NCBI RefSeq assembly: GCF_009741735.1
Contig: NZ_WHOH01000001.1
Location: 930,001-994,000, forward strand
DNA from: Lentibacillus sp. JNUCC-1
GTDB lineage: Bacteria; Bacillota; Bacilli; Bacillales; Amphibacillaceae
Length of the DNA: 64,000 nucleotides
Direction: 5' to 3'
Shown here: in pieces, positions 47,998-54,731 of the stretch
Position numbering within the stretch: the first letter of the stretch is position 1
How the letters are laid out: every line of letters starts with the position of its first letter
Program-made: the position numbers and the translations under genes
The notes under the pieces: generated by a model
Databases searched by the model: none
The model's input: the letters and a program-made list of their open reading frames with translations, nothing else
Told to the model about the DNA's origin: nothing

Positions 47998-48035
47998 ATT
48001 ATAGTAGATTGAAAGTCATTTTCATAGTGACTTTT
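47998..48035 (-). promoter_or_regulatory. Candidate promoter and inverted repeat before the exopolysaccharide operon
   Basis: A TATAAT-type -10 (minus strand, 48003-47998) lies about 85 bases before the CapD-like gene. Just upstream, GAAAGTCA (48011-48018) and TGACTTTT (48028-48035) form an inverted repeat over the -35 zone, where no good TTGACA is visible, which suggests an activator or repressor site. Confidence 0.4.
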
Positions 48036-48077
48036 CATTACAATAACGTTAACTTCTTGAAACATTGGAAGTATATG

Positions 48078-48734
48078 TCAGTTTAAGAGGTAGCGTAAGT
48101 ACTGTACGAGTTCTTTCCGATGTTTAATGGCGGTTTTTCCGTATAGATGGCTGATGTAATTCTTCACCGTTCCTTCGCTTAGGAATAACTCTTTGGCGAT
48201 TTGGTGATTGGTCTTGTTTTCAAGAAGCTGGTAGGCGACATCGAGTTCTCTTGGTGAAAGGGAGATGTGACGTTCCTCAAGCTTGCGTTTGAGCACATCT
48301 TTTTTTGTGTATTGAAGTTCAGTGACGCGTCGAGCCAGAATTCGACTGATCTCCCCTGACAGAATCACCTGGTCGTTGAGAACGTCATGAATCGACTGGA
48401 CAACATGACTGAAATCGGCGGTGGTCAGAAGAAAACCATCTACGCCTGCAATTAAGGCTTCGATCACTATTTCTTCCTCTGGCTTTTCATATAACAGGAT
48501 GATTTTAATATCTTGGTTGATGCTTTTAATTTTCCGGGTGGCATTGATGCCGTTCATGACAGGCATATGCACGTCCATGAGAATGACGTCCGGTGGATTT
48601 ATTTTGGCGCGCCGCAGGGCTTCTTTACCGTTTTCGGCGCTCGCTATAAGGTCGAATCCTCCGTGGATGGCAAACAAGTCCTGCATGACTGTTCGTGTCA
48701 TCTTCTCATCTTCCACAACCATTACATTAATCAT
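48078..48734 (-). CDS. Response regulator, NarL/LuxR type, with degenerate receiver switch residues
   Basis: A 218-residue protein. The receiver domain (1-~120) has the acidic pair (Glu8-Asp9) and phospho-acceptor Asp54 in VILMDVHMP, but the usual Thr/Ser is Tyr82 (KIILLYEK) and the usual Lys is Thr104 (GFLLTTAD). The C-terminal LuxR-type helix-turn-helix is intact (LSPRELDVAYQLLENKTNHQ, LSEGTVKNYISHLYG). No histidine kinase is nearby. It lies between YwqE-like genes and the exopolysaccharide operon, so it may regulate them, possibly without phosphorylation. Confidence 0.82.
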   Translation of the reverse strand: MINVMVVEDEKMTRTVMQDLFAIHGGFDLIASAENGKEALRRAKINPPDVILMDVHMPVMNGINATRKIKSINQDIKIILLYEKPEEEIVIEALIAGVDGFLLTTADFSHVVQSIHDVLNDQVILSGEISRILARRVTELQYTKKDVLKRKLEERHISLSPRELDVAYQLLENKTNHQIAKELFLSEGTVKNYISHLYGKTAIKHRKELVQYLRYLLN

Positions 48735-48915
48735 ATGGCAGTCTTCTTTAACGGTTTGGTGTATTGCATAAGTGTGTTTGGTTAGAGCAGTTATGATGTA
48801 ATCGTAATGGGGCCCGCGATGAAGGGGCGCTCTCGATGACTGTGGTTCTGATGTGACCCATATGGTGATACTATGTTGTTATTGTATCATTCAGGGTGTG
48901 CACGAATTTGCAGTT

Positions 48916-49673
48916 CTAAAACAAGCCAAGAATTTTTCTCCGTTTTACCGGAAACGGTTCGTCACGAAAGACGTTCATGTCATCGATGAGCAAGTGTGCG
49001 TTTTCCATGAACATGTAGCTTGTCGGTTTCCCGTGACGTTCTCGAATAGCTTCATGTGCTTCATGCATATAAAACCCGCGTGATGTTGTATTGTGTGCGT
49101 CTGATGCAACAAAGTGCGTTTGATTCGCCTCGATCAGCTGGTGTGTATATTTCTGTATCGCTTTGCCGAACTTGCCAATGACGCTGCCAGCAGTGATCTG
49201 AGTGAGCGCGCCTTTTTGCACAAAGTTGAACAGGCGATCAGGATGCTCAAGGAGTTCAGCATTCCGCTCAGGGTGCACAATGATTGGCATATGCCCAGCC
49301 ACTTGCAAGTCAAAGAGCATACGCTCAGCATAATGAGGCACATGCTGGGACGGAAACTCCACGAAAACATACTTCGAGTGATTGAGTGAGAGTGCCTCCC
49401 CTTGCTGAAGTTCCTCTATCATATCCCCGTTCATGCGAATTTCCTGCCCGGGCAAGACTTTGATAGGAAGATTTTTAAACAGCTGGTTCAAAATCTCCAC
49501 GTTTTGCTGTATCAAGTCCCCGGGTTATCGAAGCTGCCGTTTCTATGATGCGGTGTCGCAATAATTGTCGTAATACCTTGTCTCACAGCTTCCCGCGCCA
49601 TCGCAAGACTGTCTTGCTCAGTCTGCGCCCCATCATCTACACCTGGAAGTATATGGCTATGAATATCTATCAT
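48916..49673 (-). pseudogene. YwqE/CpsB-type PHP tyrosine-protein phosphatase, single frameshift
   Basis: From ATG 49673 the first frame gives MIDIHSHILPGVDDGAQTEQ and TIIATPHHRNGSFDNPG. The second continues DLIQQNVEILNQLFKNLPIK to KRRKILGLF. Together ~253 residues, the normal family length. All PHP metal boxes are present: HSH, DDG, TPHH, GQEIR, HPERN, SDAHN. The shift equals one missing base in GGGG (C at 49518-49521). The family dephosphorylates the BY-kinase that controls capsule length. No such kinase is in the window. Confidence 0.88.
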
Positions 49674-49808
49674 ACTGTCACGTCCTTTAGGTAGTTACAG
49701 TCATTCTATCAAATATCGACATAAATTAGTAGACTATAATCGGTAAATTGAGTGACAGTTTTTGGCACTGAATATTGAATATGCACCCCAAGCCCGCAAG
49801 GGCCATAT

Positions 49809-49853
49809 AAAAACCAGAAAGAACGAGCGATGTCTCCCTCTCTTCTGGTTTTT
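49809..49853. terminator. Strong hairpin between the YwqE-like genes
   Basis: AAAAACCAGAA pairs with TTCTGGTTTTT over a 23-base loop, giving U-runs in both directions. It separates the first YwqE-like gene from the repeats to the right. Confidence 0.6.
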
Positions 49854-49995
49854 AAATATGACACATTAATCCGCATAGCGGTCTCAGATCGCTCTTTTCT
49901 ATTGGGCTTTTCACAGTTAAATCCCTTAACGGACAGTAGAATTAAGTTCATACGTAAAGAAAAATCAGTTCTAAGTTGAGAGCATCGTGATTTCC

Positions 49996-50108
49996 GCTGC
50001 GGGAAGTCGCTTTCCGCGGGCACGGCCTCAGCCTCCTCGCTCGCAAAGACCGCTCACTGCGGGGTCTTCGGACTCGTGCTGTTCCCGCAGGAGTCGACTT
50101 CCCGCAGC
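49996..50108. repeat. GC-rich hairpin repeat R1 (subfamily 1)
   Basis: Outer arms GCTGCGGGAAGTCG (49996-50009) and CGACTTCCCGCAGC (50095-50108) are perfectly complementary and specific to this copy. The interior (CTTTCCGCGGGCACGGCC, then TCAGCCTCCTCGCTCG, TCTTCGGACTCGTGCTG) is shared with R4 and R6. GTGAT and ATCAC extend the pairing outside the arms after a 3-base bulge. Confidence 0.85.
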
Positions 50109-50345
50109 TCCAATCACTTTATGTTTTTCAGTGACTTGGACGGTTCTGCTTAAGTAACCAAGTATGAACGTAAATACTTCTTTTCCTGTTCCACTAATAG
50201 GTATTATTTTCGATTTAGCCGTAATCCAACTTAACTTATGAGTATTTATTTCCGTTTATGAGCTATTTTCAAGCTCTAAATGATCATTCACACTTTCATT
50301 CGTTCTGGCTACGAAGCGAGAAGAAAGGAGGACACTCTACACCAA

Positions 50346-50460
50346 GCTCGGGGAAAACACGGAGACTCCAGCGGGAGGACAAGCCTCGGTGAGACCCCGG
50401 AGCGCGGTAGCGCGAGGAGGCTCAGCAGCGCCCGCGGAAAGCGCAGTGTTTTACCCGAGC
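50346..50460. repeat. GC-rich hairpin repeat R2 (subfamily 2)
   Basis: Arms GCTCGGGGAAAACAC and GTGTTTTACCCGAGC pair with one mismatch. The interior (GGAGACTCCAGCGGG, GCCTCGGTGAGACCCC, GAGGAGGCTCAGCAGCGCCC, GCGGAAAGCGC) is shared with R3, R5, R7 and R8 and is related to the reverse complement of subfamily 1. Apical stem here: GCGC-GGTA-GCGC. It pairs in inverted orientation with R1. The 237 bases between R1 and R2 and the ~108 bases up to 50568 show no gene. Confidence 0.85.
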
Positions 50461-50568
50461 GTCCGCATGAGGCAGTCATAAAGCTATAAGTTAGGTCTGT
50501 TTAGTTAAATCCAGTTTTACGGCTGCTGTGTCTAAAACAATGGCAACGATTTATACGAATGCAGTTTT

Positions 50569-51326
50569 TCAGAAAAACCATCTTTTCTGTGTGACGCGTT
50601 CTGGCGGATTCAGCAAGAGCGTTTTTCCTGTCACAATCGCGTCGAGGTTGTTTTTTAATTGTATAACACGCTCGCTCCCTGCAGCTTTTTTCACCTGCTG
50701 ATAAGCCGATTGGACAAATAGCTTATTTTTGACACGTGGCTGTCTGCCTGTCGCGATGATATGGGCCTGATTCGCCTTGATGAGCCGCTCAGTGAACTTG
50801 GCCACTTTTTTACCACCTTTTCCAGCAACATTAGCCGCACCCAGCTGTACAAGCGCCCCATTTTTCACCAGACGATAAAGCTTATCTGGGTTCTCAGTCA
50901 TTTCATCGTTTCGCTCGGGCTGAGAGATGATCGGTACATAGCCTGCGATCTGCATCTCGAAGACCACGTTCGTCGTATAATCGGGCACATGGTCATACGG
51001 CAGCTCAAGAAGAATGTATTTCCCCTCAAGCCCCAGCGGCATGATGTCCCCTCGCTTCAATTCTCGAATCAAATCCCGTGAATACGTGTGCCTTGACCTG
51101 GCAGAATTTCCACGGGGATCTGTGATGCTTTCAGCTGTTCGTTCATGTCTCTGACACTATCAAGGATGGCATTATACCCGCTTTCGGAGTCAATCGGATG
51201 GTGTGGTGCAGCGATGATGGATGTGATGCCCTGTTTCGAAGCTTCCGATGCGATTTTCAGACTGGCGGCCATAGCGGGCTGGCCGTCAGCAAACCCTGGT
51301 AGAATGTGGCGGTGTAAATCTATCAT
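50569..51326 (-). pseudogene. Degenerate YwqE/CpsB-like PHP protein, single frameshift
   Basis: Frame 1 gives MIDLHRHILPGFADGQPAMA to LPGQGTRIHG; frame 2 continues DLIRELKRGDIMPLGLEGKY to VTQKRWFF (about 253 residues in total). The shift equals one missing base in GGG (C at 51075-51077). Compared with the neighbouring YwqE gene, HxH and PHH remain, but the metal-binding Glu of GQEIR is Gly (GQGTR), the His of HPERN is Gln (QPERN) and the SDAHN motif is replaced (TGRQPR). The protein is therefore probably catalytically dead even if the frameshift is only a sequencing error. The 310 bases 51327-51636 upstream hold nothing I recognise. Confidence 0.82.
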
Positions 51327-51636
51327 AAATGATCCCCTGTGTTTGGTTCCTTTTAGTGCGTTAGTCCTACAATTATAGTAATAAATAACCAGGTAGAATG
51401 CAAGGAAATGTTATATTTAACAGTATTTTTATGCATATGTCGAAAAATGGCGAATCACTTGGTGTGACTGGTTTTAAGCGAATACCGAGACTATTTAGTT
51501 GGGGTGGTATATAGTGATTTTAATAGGGTTGGAGGTTGTTGTTAAAGTATTTGTTATGGGTATTTTTACCTAATTCTAAATAAGCGTTTCGTTCTTGCTG
51601 AAATTTGACAACGGGACTCCTGCTCCTCCCTTTTTA

Positions 51637-51670
51637 AGAAGGAAGTGTACCCCAGGGTACGCTTCCTTCT
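51637..51670 (-). terminator. Rho-independent terminator of the sugar-binding lipoprotein gene
   Basis: AGAAGGAAGTGTACC pairs with GGTACGCTTCCTTCT around a short loop, one mismatch, 13 bases beyond the stop at 51684. The AGAAGGAAG arm recurs at 52548 and 54687. Confidence 0.7.
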
Positions 51671-51683
51671 ATCTTTTGAATGG

Positions 51684-52253
51684 TTAATCACCACTTGGTT
51701 TAACTTTGATTGTCTCTTTCACTTTGTCACCTTTCGCAGCTTTTCGGGCGGCGACGATGGCATTGCCGGCGATGAGCTTGGCTAACTTAGGGCTTTGCTC
51801 TGCTTTGGGGTTTTTGGGTGTTATGTGTGACGTAACCTTGCCGCCGTTCGCTTTTTCGATAATGGTGACGACGGGTATGTCCGCGTCGTTGGCTGCTTTG
51901 ATAGCTTCGGTGATTTTGTCAGAGTCGACCGGGTTGATGATGAGGACGTCTATGTCTTTGTCAAGCATGTTGTTGATGTCAGTCTTCTGCTTGCCGGCGT
52001 CGTTTTCAGCGTTGGAAGTGATCATTTCGTATTTGGCTTCCTTAGCGTTTTTCTTGGCTAGGTCCTGGGTTTCTTTTAAGAAGTCGTTGTCCTGGGCTGA
52101 CATGGACAGGCCCATTTTCAGGTTGGCCACCTTGTCCGTGATGTCCGCACCTTCCACCTCTTTGTTTGTGGTGGTAAAGAGTGAACAGGCGGATGTGATG
52201 GTGGCGATGATGAGCATTAATATAATGGTGACAATGGATTTTCTGCTGGTCAT
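51684..52253 (-). CDS. Half-length RbsB-like sugar ABC transporter substrate-binding lipoprotein
   Basis: A 189-residue protein. Lipoprotein signal with a lipobox ending at Cys23 (IATITSAC), then the N-terminal lobe of a type I periplasmic-binding fold (LKMGLSMSAQDNDFLKETQD, MLDKDIDVLIINPVDSDKIT, IPVVTIIEKANGGKVTSHIT). The second lobe of a normal ~300-residue protein is missing. The tail (KAAKGDKVKETIKVKPSGD) is basic. No frameshift is evident, so it is a shortened natural version or an old truncation. No permease or ATPase is adjacent. Confidence 0.75.
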   Translation of the reverse strand: MTSRKSIVTIILMLIIATITSACSLFTTTNKEVEGADITDKVANLKMGLSMSAQDNDFLKETQDLAKKNAKEAKYEMITSNAENDAGKQKTDINNMLDKDIDVLIINPVDSDKITEAIKAANDADIPVVTIIEKANGGKVTSHITPKNPKAEQSPKLAKLIAGNAIVAARKAAKGDKVKETIKVKPSGD

Positions 52254-52367
52254 GGTGGGTACCTCCTTGTTTGGTTGTGCTTTTAGTATGTAGATGCCCG
52301 TTATTTGGGGAGGTCAATCTTGAATTTTTATGTATCTGGTGATGAGGAGGTAGTATACCAGAGGAAG

Positions 52368-52516
52368 ATGTGGTTCTATCAGAGCAAGGATGGAGGCTAT
52401 CGAACGAAGAAGCTGTTCTATCGGAGCAGAATTGGGTTCTATCGAATGAAGAACCGGTTCTATCAAAGCAAGAAGGGGTGCTATCAAGCGAAGGGCTACG
52501 TCTATCGCATGAAGTG
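52368..52516 (+). repeat. Imperfect 21-bp tandem repeat (about seven units)
   Basis: Units of 21 bases with consensus close to GTTCTATCGAACGAAGAA run about seven times. Because 21 is a multiple of three, two reading frames stay open with heptad repeats: one reads FYRSKxG-like units (FYQSKDG, FYRSRIG, FYRMKNR), another VLSxExx-like units (VLSEQNW, VLSNEEP, VLSKQEG). Open frames span 52305-52562 and 52370-52570. Neither has a convincing ribosome site, so coding is unproven. Confidence 0.75.
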
Positions 52517-52547
52517 CGTTTGTTTGGCAGCGTTGCGGAAGCCAGTC

Positions 52548-52582
52548 AGAAGGAAGTCCTAGGCTTTTGAAGACTTCCTTCT
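52548..52582. terminator. Hairpin after the tandem repeat
   Basis: AGAAGGAAGTC (52548-52558) pairs perfectly with GACTTCCTTCT (52572-52582). It could end a transcript through the tandem repeat. Confidence 0.55.
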
Positions 52583-52710
52583 AGCTGTTGTGTAGTGTTT
52601 GCCGAAATGAAGGTCGGATTGTTGGGTACATCATTTAATTTTAAAACTGTTTGAACCTCTGCTCCTCCATAAACGTATGTATTTTATGAGAAGTGTTTGG
52701 GGTGTGGTGC

Positions 52711-53262
52711 ATGTTATCTGATGAGGAACTGATGAACAATCTTAAAGGGAATCATTTGGATGCTTTTGATGAGTTGTATCATCGATGGTCTGGGGCCCTT
52801 TATCAATTTATCTTTCTTTATATGAAAGACAAACAGCTGACAGAGGATATTTTGCAAGAGACATTTACTCGGGTTTACCTTAAAAGATGTTCTTATAATC
52901 AAGACAAATCTCTATTCAAGACGTGGATACACCGGATTGCCTACAGATTGTGCGTGGACCATCACAGAAAGCATTCTAAATACACCAGTGTGAATCTTGA
53001 TCATAACCACCATCTTCTGCCTGATTCAGCCGGGGCTGACCAAGAGGCGGTCAATCGCATCTTTATTGATCACCTGTTAAGTTCGCTGTCGAGGGAGGAA
53101 CAGGCGATCATCATTTTGACCTATTACCAGGACTTTCCGACAAAAGAAATTGCAAATATCCTAAAAATGCCGATCGGAACAATTAAATCAAAACGGCACT
53201 ATATCTTTAAAAAGCTCAATAAGAAATTTAGAAGTGGAGCGGATCGCGATGAATATATTTGA
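52711..53262 (+). CDS. ECF-type RNA polymerase sigma factor
   Basis: About 183 residues. Region 2: DAFDELYHRWSGALYQFIFL, DKQLTEDILQETFTRVYL and KTWIHRIAYRLCVDHHRK. Region 4: LSREEQAIIILTYYQDFPTK, EIANILKMPIGTIKSKRHYI. ATG 52711 (MLSDEELM) fits the family start better than 52693. The next gene overlaps its 3' end by 14 bases and encodes a small single-helix membrane protein, the usual arrangement for a sigma factor and its membrane-bound control protein. Confidence 0.88.
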   Translation: MLSDEELMNNLKGNHLDAFDELYHRWSGALYQFIFLYMKDKQLTEDILQETFTRVYLKRCSYNQDKSLFKTWIHRIAYRLCVDHHRKHSKYTSVNLDHNHHLLPDSAGADQEAVNRIFIDHLLSSLSREEQAIIILTYYQDFPTKEIANILKMPIGTIKSKRHYIFKKLNKKFRSGADRDEYI

Positions 53263-53514
53263 TAATGATTCAAGAAAGTTTAAACAGGAGATGCAAACTG
53301 AATATCCGGATTTAACCCAACTTATGGATCGCGTTTCGATTGAACTGCCGGACCATTTAACAGATCGCCCCCTCTGCCACATTCCAGACTAAGCTATTAT
53401 TTAACAGTCCCCAGGAAAGAAATACCGGACTTTTTAACAGCGACACCTCTCGTAGCGGGGGTTGCCCCTTTATTACTGTTTAGCGTGGTTGCTTTACAAT
53501 TCTTTTTACTTTGA
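53249..53514 (+). pseudogene. Small single-pass membrane protein next to the ECF sigma factor (anti-sigma candidate), single frameshift
   Basis: Frame 1 reads MNIFDNDSRKFKQEMQTEYP to DHLTDRP. Shifting frame at the C-run gives a continuation ending RKEIPDFLTATPLVAGVAPL then LLFSVVALQFFLL, a hydrophobic helix, stop at 53512-53514. The shift equals one missing base in CCCCC (53368-53372). The repaired product has ~88 residues: a soluble N-terminus and one C-terminal membrane helix, like short anti-sigma factors. Overlap with the sigma gene suggests coupled translation. Too short to show a known anti-sigma fold. Confidence 0.6.
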
Positions 53515-53529
53515 TGGGAGTGAAATCAT

Positions 53530-53952
53530 ATGGACGTTGGCAGCGTCATACCAATCGCGAGTTTAATTTTGTCTATTATTATAGGTGGAACCGGGGTTAT
53601 GTTGATGGGGTCTTTAAAGAAGCGGATCTTAATGGCAACCGGTTTAAAACGATTTCCCAAAAACCCCGAGGAAAGATATTCATTGCTGGCAAAGCACTGT
53701 GGGTTTTTGTCATACTGGACAAATTTTGATCGCTTTAACCTGTATCTCCTAGTTGCTGGTGTCATTCTTTTAATCGGGGCATTGGGCATTACCATCTACA
53801 ATTTGAATGTGGAGGGGCCGCTTTTTCTTTTTCAAGTCCAATTGGGATTGCTGATTAATGCGATTGCATGGATCTTTTTATCGAGTTTCTTTTTTATAAT
53901 GCGATTTGTTCAAGTGAGCAATATCTATCGGTATGGCCGGAAAATGATGTGA
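53530..53952 (+). CDS. Small membrane protein of unknown function in the ECF sigma operon
   Basis: A 140-residue protein with three predicted membrane helices (about residues 7-28, 72-92, 105-128) and a basic cytoplasmic loop (KRFPKNPEERYSLLAKHCGF). GGGAG lies 9 bases before the ATG. It is 15 bases downstream of the anti-sigma candidate, so it is probably the third gene of the sigma operon. I recognise no family. Confidence 0.7.
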   Translation: MDVGSVIPIASLILSIIIGGTGVMLMGSLKKRILMATGLKRFPKNPEERYSLLAKHCGFLSYWTNFDRFNLYLLVAGVILLIGALGITIYNLNVEGPLFLFQVQLGLLINAIAWIFLSSFFFIMRFVQVSNIYRYGRKMM

Positions 53953-53960
53953 GATTTGAG

Positions 53961-54005
53961 AGCCAGAATTTAGGGCACATATTGGGTGGCCTCCTTCTGG
54001 CTTTT
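53961..54005 (+). terminator. Terminator of the ECF sigma operon
   Basis: AGCCAGAA (53961-53968) pairs with TTCTGGCT, followed by TTT (53995-54005), just after the stop at 53952. Confidence 0.55.
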
Positions 54006-54067
54006 CTGAGGGGGGTCAAGTTGACGTTTTGACTTGTTTTAAAGGGATCGATCAGTTATACTTTGTA

Positions 54068-54213
54068 TAAAGATATAGATTTCGCATAAGCTATTGATAA
54101 GCCTTATTGATGGGGGCATATTGCGCCAGACCGGGTTAACGGTCTTCCATCAGTGGCGAGATGCTAAAAAGTAACTCACACAATCTGGTGGGCAGGGTGG
54201 GTTACTTTTTTAG
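54068..54213 (+). ncRNA. Candidate antisense RNA antitoxin, convergent with the small toxin-like gene
   Basis: A plus-strand promoter TTGTTT, 17-base spacer, TATACT (-10 around 54057-54062) would start a short transcript near 54068. It contains paired segments (GCCAGACC with GGTC and TGGC near 54126-54158) and ends at the strong hairpin 54166-54210. Its 3' end overlaps the 3' end of the minus-strand peptide gene, the layout of TxpA/RatA and BsrG/SR4 type I systems. Existence of the RNA is inferred. Confidence 0.35.
54166..54210. terminator. Bidirectional terminator shared by the peptide gene and the opposing transcript
   Basis: AAAAAGTAACTCAC pairs with GTGGGTTACTTTTT (one mismatch) over a 17-base loop, with U-runs both ways. 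It includes the stop codon of the 29-residue peptide. Confidence 0.7.
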
Positions 54214-54291
54214 TGCTTCAATAAGCGCAACTACGAGCGAAATTAACATGACGACAAACACCGACGTCGGTAGATCAAAATTTCCACTCAT
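54202..54291 (-). CDS. 29-residue single-helix membrane peptide (type I toxin / holin-like toxin candidate)
   Basis: The peptide is MSGNFDLPTSVFVVMLI followed by SLVVALIEALKK: a short polar N-terminus, one hydrophobic helix and a Lys-Lys end, as in holin-like type I toxins of Bacilli. AGGAGG lies 8 bases upstream of ATG 54291. That ribosome site is itself paired with CCTCC (54314-54318) in the mRNA, a known way of restraining such toxins. The minus-strand gene ends in a strong bidirectional hairpin. Confidence 0.5.
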   Translation of the reverse strand: MSGNFDLPTSVFVVMLISLVVALIEALKK

Positions 54292-54299
54292 ACTCATCC

Positions 54300-54318
54300 C
54301 CTCCTGTCTTGTTGGAGG
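54300..54318 (-). promoter_or_regulatory. Hairpin hiding the ribosome site of the small toxin-like gene
   Basis: In the minus-strand mRNA, CCTCC (54318-54314) and the Shine-Dalgarno AGGAGG (54305-54300) pair across an 8-base loop, placing the ribosome site in a stem. Confidence 0.5.
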
Positions 54319-54501
54319 ATTTGAGCGTCACCCTGCCTGCGCAATATGGGTTCGGAGTCAGGCCCTGATACCTATAGCTTGAGTTTGAAAGGTCGGAGCT
54401 AGTTAGTCGTGGCCCCAGGAACGACTCCCCTCCGCTTATTTTACTTTATATTGAGATGCTTGGAAAGTTCTGTGCATAGCAATGCCAAGAACACGCCACA
54501 T

Positions 54502-54622
54502 CCAGCTCCGGGAAAACACGGAGACTCCAGTGGGATGCAAAGCCTCGATGAGACCCCGGAGGTCGTCAGACCGAGGAGGCTCAGCAGCGCCCACGGAACG
54601 CGCAGTGTTTTCCCGGAGCTGG
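54502..54622. repeat. GC-rich hairpin repeat R3 (subfamily 2, unpaired)
   Basis: Arms CCAGCTCCGGGAAAACAC and GTGTTTTCCCGGAGCTGG are perfectly complementary over 18 bases. The apical stem is GGTC-GTCA-GACC, replacing the GCGC/GCGC stem of R2 with a different but still complementary pair. The only full copy without an adjacent subfamily 1 partner. Confidence 0.85.
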
Positions 54623-54680
54623 TAGCCAGAAGCACTCCCTTAAATTTCAATTATTGCTCAGCAAAAATTCACTGCAATAT

Positions 54681-54728
54681 AAAAGCCAGAAGGAAGCCCA
54701 TCTCAGAGGGTACTTCCTTCTGGCTTTT
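54681..54728 (-). terminator. Terminator of the TAXI-TRAP operon
   Basis: AAAAGCCAGAAGGAAG pairs with CTTCCTTCTGGCTTTT, 16 bp, ending 3 bases beyond the permease stop at 54732. Confidence 0.8.
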
Positions 54729-54731
54729 TGC

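Noticed and set aside
52305..52562. Annotating the FYRSK heptad frame as a protein
   Set aside because: The alternative frame is equally open and neither start has a ribosome site, so only the repeat is listed.
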